Both the position numbers and the translations under genes were made by a program. From a virus, in IMG/VR virus record IMGVR_UViG_3300008108_000376, positions 1 to 37,430 of that record: a stretch of DNA of 37,430 nucleotides; one strand, 5' to 3'. How positions within the stretch are numbered: position 1 is the stretch's first letter; every line of letters begins with the position of its first letter. Under the pieces are notes generated by a model. It had not been told where the DNA came from. It ran no database searches and saw only the letters and a program-made list of their open reading frames with translations. Of this stretch, positions 17,754-27,182 are shown piece by piece.

Positions 17754-19361
17754 ATGGCAAATAATTTCAAAAAAGTAATAGATAGGCAGATGTGGGTAGT
17801 AACATCACCTACTCCCAACGCACATGCTGCTGGGGCTTCACAATGTTCTGATTTAAGAAATGACATATCTCGAAATCCATTTGTTTATCAACTGGTATCA
17901 AATACTGTTCTTAACAGATATAATATTGTTAGTAAAGCTTGGAATTTTATAGGTTCTCCGGGTTTAGGAGGTACTTTTGGTGTAGGAGCTGCTGCAATTT
18001 TTGCTCCTTCTAGAGCATTGATTGGAAGTATAGGTTCAGGGGCTTCTACAACATTAGTTCCAACTACAACAACTATAACAGCAGTTGGAGCTAACATGTT
18101 AGCAAATAGAGGAGGATCTGGTGAATATGGATTCAAAATAAGAATCATTGGGTTAACAGCAGGTAAAATTGAAGAAAGATTTATTGTAGGAAATACAGGT
18201 GGAACTACTCCAACTTTTGAACTAGATAATCCTTTAACATTTACGCCATCATCTGGAGACCAATATGAAGTTCTAGGTGGAAGAGTTTTTATGTTAGGAG
18301 CAGGTACTATAGCAGCTACATCATTTAGATCTTTTGAACTTGCCGCTAACTTGTTTGCTAACGGTGGAACAACAAACTTACCTACTATTGGAACTGATTC
18401 TGCAATGGTCGCTTTAGATGAACAATACACTCCATATGATTGCAATCCTGGAGAAGGTTTTATAAAAGGTACATTTAAATATGATGAAAATTTAGTAGAA
18501 AGATTTGCCTTAACAGCTACTGCAACTGCAGCTGGTACTTTAACAGGACAAGCTGCTGGTGGAGATGCTACAGTTGTAGCAAATGAGTATAGAAATTTCC
18601 AAATTAGAATTGTACAAGATTTAACTAATCCTACAGCAGTAAATCAAAGAAGAATTATTGCTTCTCACACAGCAGGCACATCTCCTGTTTATACTTTAGG
18701 GTCAAACTGGTCTGTAACCCCCTCAAGTACCGCTAAGTATGTGATTGAATACCCAAATTTAATACTACTACGTACTTCTGCTAACACAACAGTATACACA
18801 TATAATTACAATAACGCCACTGTAACAAACGGTACCAACTCTATAACAGCTGACACATGGTCAACTACATATTTTGGAGTTGGACCCGCTAACGCGGGTG
18901 CAGGTTGTTTGTTAATGCCTTCACATGGAATTAGACCAGATACACAAAAGAATGCAAGACATTCATTTATTTACTTCATTAGAGGAGGTGGTGTATCAAC
19001 AATAGATTTGCTAGATATATCAGCTGCTATTGCAGGTACTTGGACTGGGGCTATAGTATATGATGGTGGTGTAACTTTTACTACAGGTACGTGTGGAAGT
19101 TATGCTCCTTGCAATAGTACAGGTCGTTTCTTTTACATAAATTCATATGTAGCAAGTGCAATTAACCAAATTTATAGATTCGATACTCAGAACAGAGTAT
19201 TATCTCCTTATACTCCTACAGATTGGATACAAGCAGGTACCGCTACAACTGGAAATAGAATATCTACTTTCTGTGCGTTTGATGGAAATGATAAGTATGA
19301 TGTTGTATTTTTAACATCCCTCCTTTCTACAATCACTCAAGAATTAGTAGTTCAAGTGTAA
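17754..19361 (+). CDS. Putative virion structural protein, beta-rich (535 aa)
   Basis: Begins MANNFKKVIDRQMWVVTSPT and is dominated by Thr/Gly/Ala-rich strands with few charged residues. Two internal segments look alike: one with FKIRIIGLTAGKIEERFIVG then TTPTFELDNPLTFTPSSGDQYE, and one with FQIRIVQDLTNPTAVNQRRI then SPVYTLGSNWSVTPSSTAKYV. This suggests a duplicated domain near residues 125-170 and 280-330. The C-terminal part has blade-like repeats (RFFYINSYVASAINQIYRFD), so a propeller-like fold is possible. No catalytic motif is visible. Position among fibre genes argues for a fibre connector or baseplate-distal protein. The leader is A-rich with no Shine-Dalgarno. Confidence 0.6.
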   Translation: MANNFKKVIDRQMWVVTSPTPNAHAAGASQCSDLRNDISRNPFVYQLVSNTVLNRYNIVSKAWNFIGSPGLGGTFGVGAAAIFAPSRALIGSIGSGASTTLVPTTTTITAVGANMLANRGGSGEYGFKIRIIGLTAGKIEERFIVGNTGGTTPTFELDNPLTFTPSSGDQYEVLGGRVFMLGAGTIAATSFRSFELAANLFANGGTTNLPTIGTDSAMVALDEQYTPYDCNPGEGFIKGTFKYDENLVERFALTATATAAGTLTGQAAGGDATVVANEYRNFQIRIVQDLTNPTAVNQRRIIASHTAGTSPVYTLGSNWSVTPSSTAKYVIEYPNLILLRTSANTTVYTYNYNNATVTNGTNSITADTWSTTYFGVGPANAGAGCLLMPSHGIRPDTQKNARHSFIYFIRGGGVSTIDLLDISAAIAGTWTGAIVYDGGVTFTTGTCGSYAPCNSTGRFFYINSYVASAINQIYRFDTQNRVLSPYTPTDWIQAGTATTGNRISTFCAFDGNDKYDVVFLTSLLSTITQELVVQV

Positions 19362-19365
19362 AATT

Positions 19366-19515
19366 ATGGAAAATAACCTAGAAATATTAAAAAATAAACT
19401 TGCATTTTTAAACGACCAACTGCATATATATACCCAACAAGGTCAATTAGATGTAGTTGAACGTTTAATAGGAGAAATAGAAGATACAGAAAATCAAATC
19501 CATAAATTACTATGA
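19366..19515 (+). CDS. Small coiled-coil protein (49 aa), coupled to fibre 3
   Basis: A 49-codon frame of heptad-like pattern (LEILKNKLAFLNDQLHIY ... VERLIGEIEDTENQIHKLL), strongly suggesting a helical coiled coil. Its stop overlaps the start of fibre 3 in the sequence ATGA (19512-19515), a hallmark of translational coupling. It begins four bases after the upstream stop. Plausible roles are a trimerisation adaptor or fibre-assembly chaperone for fibre 3; this is inference from size, coiled coil and coupling. Confidence 0.6.
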   Translation: MENNLEILKNKLAFLNDQLHIYTQQGQLDVVERLIGEIEDTENQIHKLL

Positions 19516-22500
19516 AAATATTTTCACCAAATATAACAGGCTCTTTAATAGTAACTGGTAGTATTAACACTATTACAGGTTCATTAACAGTTACACAAGG
19601 GATTACTGGTTCTTTATTTGGAACAGCTTCATTCGCAATCTCAGCTTCACACGCCCAAAATGCAGCTACTGCTTCATTTGTACTAAACGCAGTTAGTGCC
19701 TCGTTTGCTACAAATGCCTTAAGTGCCTCGTTTGCTACTAGTGCATCTCTTGCTCAAACTGCTAATACTGCTTCTTATGTGTTAAATGCTGTATCTGCCT
19801 CGTTTGCTCCTATTTTCCCATTTACTGGATCGGCCCAAATAACAGGCAGCTTGGGAGTAACAGGTTCTATTAACAGCTCACAAGATATTATAGTAAACGG
19901 AGTAGATATAGGAGAAGGTGGAGGTAGTGTAGTTACAAATACTAGAATTGGTACTAGTGCACTAAGATGTAATACTACGGGTAATAACAACTCAGCATTA
20001 GGTAGAGATGCACTTTGCGCTAATACAACAGGGTGTTTTAACTCTGCAGTAGGAGTAAGTGCACTTTGTAATAATACAACAGGTAGATATAATTCGGCAT
20101 TAGGTGTTTATGCATTGCAAGCCAATACAACCGGTATTAGTAACTCTGCAGTAGGAGTAAGTGCACTTCGATGTAATACAACTGGTACTTGTAATTCTGC
20201 ATTAGGTGTAAGTGCGCTTTTTGCTAATACAACAGGTGCTAGTAACTCTGCAATAGGAGCAAGTACACTTCGATGTAACACAACAGGCACAGCCCAAGTA
20301 GCAATAGGACATGAAGCACTTTGCTCCTCAAACTTTGGCTCCACTTCCACAAACGCTAACGTAGCAGTTGGTTATAGAGCATTAAGAGCTAATACAACCG
20401 GGATAAACAATACCGCGGTTGGAACTAGAGCACTAGAAGTTAATACAGAAGGCATTAACAACTCTGCAATAGGACGTTATACACTTCGTAGTAACACAAC
20501 GGGTACTAGTAACTCTGCAGTAGGAGTAAATGCACTTTTAAATAACACAACTGGTACTTTTAATTCAGCACTAGGTGTAAATGCACTTTGTGCTAATACA
20601 ACTGGCAACGCTCAAGTAGCAATAGGTTATCAAGCACTTATTTGCTCAAACTTCGGCTCTACTTCCGCAAACGCCAACGTAGCAGTTGGTTATAGAGCAC
20701 TAAGATTTAATACAATAGGAGCATTTAATACTGCAGTTGGAACCAGAGCATTAGAATTAAATACAACAGGAGTAAGTAATGTCGCTATAGGTAGATACTC
20801 TCTTAGTAATAATACTATAGGTGCTAATAACTCTGCAATAGGTGCAGGTGCACTTCGATATAATACAACAGGTGTTAGCAACTCAGCAGTAGGTGTAAAC
20901 ACACTTCGTAGCAATACAACAGGTACTAATAACTCGGCATTAGGTGTCTATGCGCTTTGTGCTAACACAACAGGCACAGCCCAAGTAGCAATAGGTAGAG
21001 ATGCACTTTGTGCTTCAAACTTCGGCTCTACTTCCACAAACGCTAACGTAGCAGTTGGTTACAGAGCATTAAGAGCTAATACAACCGGAATATGCAATTC
21101 TGCAGTTGGAACCAGATCACTGGAAGCTAATACAACAGGAGGAAGTAATGTTGCATTCGGTTTATACACATTAAGAAATAATACTACTGGTAATTTTAAC
21201 TCTGCGGTTGGGGTAAGGGCACTTCTTTATAATACAGCAGGTAGTTCAAATACAGCAATGGGTTTAAACGCTCTTTGTATCAACACCCTGGGTAATGATA
21301 ACTCTGCATTTGGGGCAAGGTCACTTCGTGATAATACAACTGGCACACAAAATACTGCTGTGGGAACTGATGCACTTAGAAGTAATACAATAGGTGTAGT
21401 AAATACCGCAATAGGAGTAAATGCTCTTGCAGCCAATACAACCGGCACCCGAAATACAGCGATAGGTTTTAGTTCCCTCTGTAAAAATACAGCTGGAGCC
21501 TGCAATGTTGCATTGGGTATCTATTCACTCTATAACAACACAACCGGAAACAATAATATAGCAATAGGTCACTATTCATTATTTTGTAACACAGTATCAG
21601 ACAACACAGCAGTAGGTACCTGTGCATTAAGAAGTAATACAACAGGAGCATGTAATACTGCAGTAGGCTTAAATGCACTTTGTGCTAATACAATAGGTAT
21701 ACGTAACACAGCAGTCGGATTTTGTACTTTAAGAGCTAATACTACAGGTTATAATAACACTGCATTAGGTGTATATGCACTAAGAGATAATACTACTGCT
21801 TGTGGCAATACCGCAATTGGTGATAATGCTTTATACCGTACTACAACAGGTGGTTACAATGTTGCTATTGGAAAGGCAGCTTTATCGTTTAACTGTATAG
21901 GCACATACAATGTTGCAGTTGGTATGAATTCTATGCTTTTTACTACCGGTTGTAATAATACAGCTATTGGAGCAAGAGCTCTCCAAACAAATACTACGGG
22001 AAGAGCACAAGTAGCAATTGGATATCAAGCCCTTTGTGCCTCAAACTTCGGCTCCACTTCCGCAACTGCCAACGTAGCAGTAGGCTACAGAGCACTACGT
22101 GCCAATACAACAGGTACAAATAATACAGCATTAGGCACAAGAGCATTAGAAGCAAATACAACAGGAGCAAACAACACCGCAGTAGGATTGTATGCGTTGA
22201 GAAGTAATACAACAGGTACACAAAATACAGCAGTAGGACAAAATTCATTAGTTTTAAATACAACAGGAGGTTGTAATACAGGATTAGGTACAAGTGCATT
22301 AGGATCCAATACAATAGGTACTTACAACGTTGCTGTTGGTAGAGGTTCATTATTTGGAAATACAACAGGAGCTTCTAATACCGCCGTAGGATTTAATACA
22401 TTAAATGCTAATATAACAGGTACAAATAATACCTCACTAGGATTTAGAGCATTAGAAGATAACACAGCATCAAACAACACAGCAGTTGGTTTCTGTGCAT

Positions 22501-24995
22501 TAAGAAGTAATACTACGGGTACATTTAATACAGCACTTGGGCATACAGCTTTAAGATATAATACAACAGGAGCTCGTAATATTGCTATAGGTCACAATTC
22601 TTCACGTTCAAATACAGTAGGTAGCAATAATGTATCTGTAGGTTATCAATCATTATTTTCTAATATATTAGGTGATAACAATATTTCAATTGGATTGTGT
22701 GCTTTATTTTCAAATACAGCATCAAACAACACAGCAGTTGGTGCAAGTGCATTAAGAGCTAATACAACAGGTACAGAAAATACCGCTGTAGGTTTAAGTG
22801 CATTAAGATGTAATACAATAGGTGATCTCAATACAGCACTTGGTTCTAGTGCTTTAGAACAAAATACAACAGGTAGAGCAAATGTAGCTGTGGGGGTAAA
22901 TGCATTAGCTTGTAATACTACAGGTAAGTATAACACAGCTCATGGTTTGGCTGCTTTAAGACTTAACACAATAGGAGGGGGCAATACCGGTATAGGATTT
23001 TATGCCTTAAGAGCCAACACCGCATCCAACAATACAGCAGTTGGATTAAATGCTTTAGTAGCGAATACAACAGGTGCATATAACGTAGCAGTTGGGGCTG
23101 GTGCATTAGCCGCCAATATCGGAGGTCAACAAAATATTGCTATGGGTAATAGTGCTTTAGCAAGTAATACCGCAGGTGTATTTAACATATCTATAGGCAC
23201 ATCAGCACTTCAAACAAACAGTACAGGTAACAATAACGTTGCACTTGGACATCAATCTTTATTTAGCAATACAGCAGGTAATAACACTGCAGTAGGAACA
23301 TATGCTCTTCGTCAAAACACAACAGGCACCAACAACTCTGCATTTGGTTTATGTGCTTTAAGAAATAATACTACAGGTGCATACAACACAGCAGTTGGTT
23401 TCTGCACATTAAATGCTAATACAACTGGTGCATCTAATGCTGGTTTTGGAGATAGTGCCTTGTTAAGTAATACTACAGGTGTTAGAAATACGGGTTTAGG
23501 CAACAGTACCTTAAGAGGAAATTCATCGGGAAATGATAATACAGCTGTAGGTCATAATGCTTTAAGATGTAACACAACAGGTGTTAATAACACTGCAGTA
23601 GGTTCTAATGCTTTATACTCTAACGTAACAGGCTACTGCAATACTGCACTTGGTTTCTGTGCATTAAGAAGTAATACTACAGGAGGTTTTAATACGGCCG
23701 TTGGATATGGAGCTTTAAGAGCTAATACAATAGGTCTTAGAAACGTAGCTGTAGGTATAAATTCATTATGTTCTAACACAACAGGTAATAACAACACTGC
23801 AGTAGGAGAATTTGCTTTAAGATATAATACAATTGGAATAAATAATACCGCAATAGGTATAAAAGCTTTAAGATCAAATACAACAGCATCAAATAATACT
23901 GCACTAGGTACAAGTGCACTCTATTGTAATACAACAGGTATTAACAATACTGCAGTAGGTGTATATTCACTTTTTTCCAATACAACAGGAGCATGCAACA
24001 CAGCAGTAGGTTTCTGTGCATTAAGAGCTAATACTACTGGTACACTAAGCACCGCAATTGGTTTATGTGCTTTAGCAGCTAACACATACGCTTCTCTTAA
24101 TACTGCTATTGGAGCTTATGCTTTACGTTCTAATGTTGGAACAAATTATTTAGGTTGTTGTGGTAATGTTGCGGTAGGAACTAGATCTTTATGTTCTAAT
24201 ACTATAGGATTTGATAATGTTGCTGTAGGAAATGATGCATTGTGTTCTAACACAATAGGTGATCGTAATGCTGCATTAGGTATGAGAGCCTTAGGAAGCA
24301 ACACAACCGGTTTTGAGAATACAGCAGTAGGCACAAATGCTCTATTCAGCAATACAACCGGTACTAGAAACACTGCATTAGGTTGTGGTGCACTTAGAAT
24401 AAATTCAACAGCATGTTGCAACACTGCATTAGGTATGAATGCCCTAGAACTAAATACAACAGGAAATTGCAACACTGCAGTTGGTTTTGGTGCACAATGT
24501 AGTTTAGCAACTGGTGTAAATAATACAATAGCAGTAGGACATACAGCGTGTACTACAGCAACAACAGGTCATACAGTTTGGGGCAACAGTGGTAACAATC
24601 AATGTAACTGTGTTTACAAGGCATGGGAATTAGCATCTGACTGTCGAGATAAAGCAAACATTCAAACACTTCCTACTAAATTAGGACTTCAATTCATCAA
24701 TAAACTACGTCCTGTATCCTTTAATTGGGACTACAGAGACACTTACGTAAGAGAATGTAAATATAGTTACGGAGAAAAAGATGGATCATTTATAAGCGAG
24801 AAAAAGTCATATGGTGTAATTGCTCAAGAACTAAAGCAAACACTAGAAGAATTAGACGTTAAATTTGATGGTTTAGGGCATGATGAAGAAAAAGATGCTT
24901 ATAGATTAGGTTACGAGGAACTAATCGCTCCGATCATCAAAGCAATACAAGAGTTAAACACTAGATTAACAACAGTAGAAGAAAAGGTTGGATAA
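19512..24995 (+). CDS. Giant tail fibre 3 with YadA-like repeats and S74 chaperone (1827 aa)
   Basis: Order: N-terminal VTGS-type units; a short Ala/Ser tract (DNA 19640-19810); the linker DIIVNGVDIGEGGGSV shared with fibre 2; roughly 90 copies of the 17-residue repeat NTAVGxxALxxNTTGxx (DNA 19938-24580); and a C-terminal peptidase S74 intramolecular chaperone domain from residue 1709. The S74 domain shows SDCRDKANI, with Ser1709 and Lys1714 spaced like the Ser-Lys catalytic dyad of this family, then LRPVSFNWDYRD, YGVIAQELKQ, and a C-terminal coiled coil (IIKAIQELNTRLTTVEEKV). In this family the domain drives trimer folding and cleaves itself off before the Ser, so the mature fibre would end near residue 1708. 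It is the only S74 domain in the window. The start overlaps the small upstream gene (ATGA). Confidence 0.9.
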   Translation: MKIFSPNITGSLIVTGSINTITGSLTVTQGITGSLFGTASFAISASHAQNAATASFVLNAVSASFATNALSASFATSASLAQTANTASYVLNAVSASFAPIFPFTGSAQITGSLGVTGSINSSQDIIVNGVDIGEGGGSVVTNTRIGTSALRCNTTGNNNSALGRDALCANTTGCFNSAVGVSALCNNTTGRYNSALGVYALQANTTGISNSAVGVSALRCNTTGTCNSALGVSALFANTTGASNSAIGASTLRCNTTGTAQVAIGHEALCSSNFGSTSTNANVAVGYRALRANTTGINNTAVGTRALEVNTEGINNSAIGRYTLRSNTTGTSNSAVGVNALLNNTTGTFNSALGVNALCANTTGNAQVAIGYQALICSNFGSTSANANVAVGYRALRFNTIGAFNTAVGTRALELNTTGVSNVAIGRYSLSNNTIGANNSAIGAGALRYNTTGVSNSAVGVNTLRSNTTGTNNSALGVYALCANTTGTAQVAIGRDALCASNFGSTSTNANVAVGYRALRANTTGICNSAVGTRSLEANTTGGSNVAFGLYTLRNNTTGNFNSAVGVRALLYNTAGSSNTAMGLNALCINTLGNDNSAFGARSLRDNTTGTQNTAVGTDALRSNTIGVVNTAIGVNALAANTTGTRNTAIGFSSLCKNTAGACNVALGIYSLYNNTTGNNNIAIGHYSLFCNTVSDNTAVGTCALRSNTTGACNTAVGLNALCANTIGIRNTAVGFCTLRANTTGYNNTALGVYALRDNTTACGNTAIGDNALYRTTTGGYNVAIGKAALSFNCIGTYNVAVGMNSMLFTTGCNNTAIGARALQTNTTGRAQVAIGYQALCASNFGSTSATANVAVGYRALRANTTGTNNTALGTRALEANTTGANNTAVGLYALRSNTTGTQNTAVGQNSLVLNTTGGCNTGLGTSALGSNTIGTYNVAVGRGSLFGNTTGASNTAVGFNTLNANITGTNNTSLGFRALEDNTASNNTAVGFCALRSNTTGTFNTALGHTALRYNTTGARNIAIGHNSSRSNTVGSNNVSVGYQSLFSNILGDNNISIGLCALFSNTASNNTAVGASALRANTTGTENTAVGLSALRCNTIGDLNTALGSSALEQNTTGRANVAVGVNALACNTTGKYNTAHGLAALRLNTIGGGNTGIGFYALRANTASNNTAVGLNALVANTTGAYNVAVGAGALAANIGGQQNIAMGNSALASNTAGVFNISIGTSALQTNSTGNNNVALGHQSLFSNTAGNNTAVGTYALRQNTTGTNNSAFGLCALRNNTTGAYNTAVGFCTLNANTTGASNAGFGDSALLSNTTGVRNTGLGNSTLRGNSSGNDNTAVGHNALRCNTTGVNNTAVGSNALYSNVTGYCNTALGFCALRSNTTGGFNTAVGYGALRANTIGLRNVAVGINSLCSNTTGNNNTAVGEFALRYNTIGINNTAIGIKALRSNTTASNNTALGTSALYCNTTGINNTAVGVYSLFSNTTGACNTAVGFCALRANTTGTLSTAIGLCALAANTYASLNTAIGAYALRSNVGTNYLGCCGNVAVGTRSLCSNTIGFDNVAVGNDALCSNTIGDRNAALGMRALGSNTTGFENTAVGTNALFSNTTGTRNTALGCGALRINSTACCNTALGMNALELNTTGNCNTAVGFGAQCSLATGVNNTIAVGHTACTTATTGHTVWGNSGNNQCNCVYKAWELASDCRDKANIQTLPTKLGLQFINKLRPVSFNWDYRDTYVRECKYSYGEKDGSFISEKKSYGVIAQELKQTLEELDVKFDGLGHDEEKDAYRLGYEELIAPIIKAIQELNTRLTTVEEKVG
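19938..24580 (+). repeat. 51-bp tandem array coding 17-residue YadA-like repeats (fibre 3)
   Basis: About 90 degenerate units of the same consensus as in fibre 2. Four longer inserted units (near 20287, 20608, 20982 and 22008) repeat the AQVAIG ... NANVAVGYR super-unit. Some units are shortened by loss of the TTG turn (ANTASNNTAVG type). Confidence 0.85.
24636..24992 (+). other. Peptidase S74 domain with self-cleavage site
   Basis: Domain region inside fibre 3. The predicted cut is just before the Ser codon at 24636-24638 (LAS before, SDCRDK after the alanine). The released chaperone would be 119 residues. Confidence 0.8.
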
Positions 24996-25022
24996 CCAAA
25001 AAAAATATATTACATTTAAGTT

Positions 25023-25679
25023 ATGCGAAGAGTTCTAATAGGTACACCATCATACGATGGTAGAATTGATGTGTGGTTTGCTAACTCCTTAGTTAGCACT
25101 GTAAAAATAGCCGAGAAAAAAGGTATATTTGTACATGCAATCTACACCTCATACGATTCATTAATACAACGTGCACGAAATAGTCTATTCCGCCTTGCTT
25201 TGCAAGGTGGATATGACGATCTATTTTTTATTGATTCGGACTGTGAATGGGAACCAGAATGGTTCTTTAACCTGTTGGATCGACCAGAACCAATTGTAGG
25301 TGGGGCACTAATCAAAAAATCCGAAAAAGAAGGCTATACCGTAAAGCTAACAGACAAACAATTAAAATATTCCCAAGACAAAAAATTAATAGAGGTTGAT
25401 GGTGTAGGCACAGGCTTCATGAAAGTATCTAGATTTGCATTAGAAAAATTATGGGATATGTCCGACCCATACACATCTGAAGATGAAGAACACAGGATGA
25501 TATGTGATATTAAAGTTGAAAACGGAGATTTGATATCCGAGGACTATGTAATAGCAAACAAGTGGAAATCACTAGGCTACAAAATATGGCTAGATCCAAC
25601 AATTACACTCAACCATATAGGTATTAAAAAATATACCGGTGATTTTGCTAAATTCATTAAAAATATAGGATATGAATGA
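25023..25679 (+). CDS. GT-A type glycosyltransferase (family 2-like), 218 aa
   Basis: Probable sugar transferase using a nucleotide-sugar donor. The start MRRVLIGTPSYDG is the typical first strand and loop of the GT-A nucleotide-binding fold. The metal-binding DxD motif is visible as DSD at residues 71-73 in YDDLFFIDSDCEWEPEW. A downstream GVGTGFMKVSR loop and a SEDYVIANKWKSLGYKIWLD segment, then LNHIG, match the acceptor side of compact phage and viral GT-A enzymes. No membrane helix, so cytoplasmic. It is the first gene of the glycan cassette, 27 bases after the fibre 3 stop, and overlaps the next glycosyltransferase by 8 bases. Donor and acceptor cannot be read from sequence. Confidence 0.8.
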   Translation: MRRVLIGTPSYDGRIDVWFANSLVSTVKIAEKKGIFVHAIYTSYDSLIQRARNSLFRLALQGGYDDLFFIDSDCEWEPEWFFNLLDRPEPIVGGALIKKSEKEGYTVKLTDKQLKYSQDKKLIEVDGVGTGFMKVSRFALEKLWDMSDPYTSEDEEHRMICDIKVENGDLISEDYVIANKWKSLGYKIWLDPTITLNHIGIKKYTGDFAKFIKNIGYE

Positions 25680-26589
25680 TAAACCAATGGGCGGAACAGA
25701 GTTGATGTATGAGGAGTTAATGAAACGATTACCTCAAGAATACAAAGATAAATTCTCTATATTTACATATCCAGCAAATGCAGATGATACTAAATACTCT
25801 ATATATTGGAACCATTTATCATACGATCAACCTTCAGTTCAATTCCTATCTGAACCGACCAATGTAGATAAAATCAACAATTTTGTGTTTATATCACATT
25901 GGCAATCCGAGCAGTTCCGTAAGGTATATAACGTCCCGGGCTACAAAACCCAAGTAATAAAAAATGCATGTTTTGACGTAGAACAACGAAAAACTGGCCC
26001 TAGAGAAAAAGTAAAAATATGCTATACCTCTACACCTTGGAGAGGATTAGATGTGCTATTGCATGCGTGGGAATTAGCAAATACTACAGATTGTGAACTA
26101 CACGTATTTTCTAGTACAAAAATATACGGTAAAGATTTTGCAATCAACAACGAAAACTATTATCAAGAATTGTACGACAAATGCGAGGCGCTAGAAGGAG
26201 TAGTGTACAGAGGATTTGTTTCAAACGAAGAGTTAAGGAAAGAACTTTCTAGCTTTGATATACTAGCCTACCCTTGCACATTTGAGGAAACTTCATGTAT
26301 AGCTGTAATAGAGGCATTATCTGCCGGATTAAGAGTAGTAACATCAAATCTAGGAGCATTACCTGAAACAACTGAAGGTTGGGCTAGAATCTATCCTTAT
26401 TTAGCAAATAAAAAGTTACATGCTTTACATTTTGCTGATATATTGGAGGAGGAGATAAACAAGATTAAAAGTGGAGAATTAGATTCACATCTAGAACTTC
26501 AAAAACAGGTATATGCACCCCGATGGAGCTGGGATCAAAGAATTAAAGAATGGATAAGCTATTTAAACACATTAACCCCAAAAGGGTAA
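25672..26589 (+). CDS. GT4-family glycosyltransferase (GT-B fold), 305 aa
   Basis: Sugar transferase of the GT-B fold. The N-terminal half starts MNDKPMGGTELMYEELMKRL, where GGTE is the glycine-rich loop usual near the start of GT4 enzymes. The C-terminal half shows KVKICYTSTPWRGLDVLLHAW (start of the donor-binding domain) and the E-x7-E motif at E205 and E213 within CTFEETSCIAVIEALSAG, then VVTSNLGALPE. It is somewhat short for GT4 (often 350-400 residues), with a trimmed N-terminal domain. It overlaps the upstream GT by 8 bases and the downstream FkbM gene by 40 bases. No signal peptide or membrane helix. Substrate unknown. Confidence 0.85.
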   Translation: MNDKPMGGTELMYEELMKRLPQEYKDKFSIFTYPANADDTKYSIYWNHLSYDQPSVQFLSEPTNVDKINNFVFISHWQSEQFRKVYNVPGYKTQVIKNACFDVEQRKTGPREKVKICYTSTPWRGLDVLLHAWELANTTDCELHVFSSTKIYGKDFAINNENYYQELYDKCEALEGVVYRGFVSNEELRKELSSFDILAYPCTFEETSCIAVIEALSAGLRVVTSNLGALPETTEGWARIYPYLANKKLHALHFADILEEEINKIKSGELDSHLELQKQVYAPRWSWDQRIKEWISYLNTLTPKG

Positions 26590-27158
26590 TAGATGTAGGA
26601 GCACACGTAGGGAACTTTACTAAACAAATCTACTACAAGTATCCAACTTGCGAAATTGTAATGGTAGAAGCCAACCCAAACTGTGAACAATATCTAAGAC
26701 TTTTAGGTAAACCATATGACATGGTTGCTTTGTCCCACAAAGAAGGATATGGAGATTTATATATAGAAAAAATAAACCCAACTCCAACTGGTGCTTCTTT
26801 ATATAAAGAAAACACAGAGTGGTATGGAGAAGGCAAATACGAAACTATAAAAGTACCTACCTCAACACTAGATGCTAAAAACTATTTCCCCAACCAATCT
26901 ATAGATTTACTTAAATTAGATACTCAGGGAGCAGAATTAGACATATTAAACGGGGGACAAGAAACATTAAAACGTACACAGTATGCTTTAATAGAAACTT
27001 CACTAGCAGAATACAATCAAGGTGCTCCTATGATTGATAAAATAGTAGATAAAATGAACGAATGTGGATTTCATATAGTTGATATAATAGAGTATCATAT
27101 TTATAATGGATTAATCTTCCAGATGGACATTTTATTTAAGAAAAACCAATATTTATAA
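26550..27158 (+). CDS. FkbM-family SAM-dependent methyltransferase, 202 aa
   Basis: Class I methyltransferase fold. Motif I is DVGAHVGNF at residues 15-23 (SAM glycine loop), followed by the acidic strand end VEANP at 39-43 and the FkbM hallmark KLDTQGAELDILNGG from about residue 122. FkbM enzymes methylate hydroxyls of sugars and other small molecules and are frequent in polysaccharide and flagellin-glycan loci. The gene begins 40 bases inside the upstream GT4 gene, so the start MDKLFKHINPKR is fixed by the frame and by the short distance to motif I. Together with the two glycosyltransferases it suggests an O-methylated sugar. Its last codons overlap a copy of the ATATTTATAA motif. Confidence 0.85.
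   Translation: MDKLFKHINPKRVIDVGAHVGNFTKQIYYKYPTCEIVMVEANPNCEQYLRLLGKPYDMVALSHKEGYGDLYIEKINPTPTGASLYKENTEWYGEGKYETIKVPTSTLDAKNYFPNQSIDLLKLDTQGAELDILNGGQETLKRTQYALIETSLAEYNQGAPMIDKIVDKMNECGFHIVDIIEYHIYNGLIFQMDILFKKNQYL
27149..27158 (+). promoter_or_regulatory. ATATTTATAA motif before the 114-aa gene
   Basis: The copy overlaps the stop codon of the FkbM gene and lies 24 bases before the ATG at 27183. Another core copy lies inside the FkbM gene at 27098-27105. Confidence 0.4.
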
Positions 27159-27182
27159 TAAACATTTAAACACAATAAAACT

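Noticed and set aside
13110-24475. Many long open frames on the minus strand across the fibre genes
   Set aside because: They mirror the 51-bp and 72-bp repeats (proteins of repeated VPVVL and NA type), have no leader signals and disappear outside the arrays. They are shadows of the + strand repeats.
13291-24580. Ice-binding or antifreeze array based on repeated TT pairs
   Set aside because: The repeat fits YadA-like beta-rolls and phage fibre context better, and the S74 domain marks it as a fibre.
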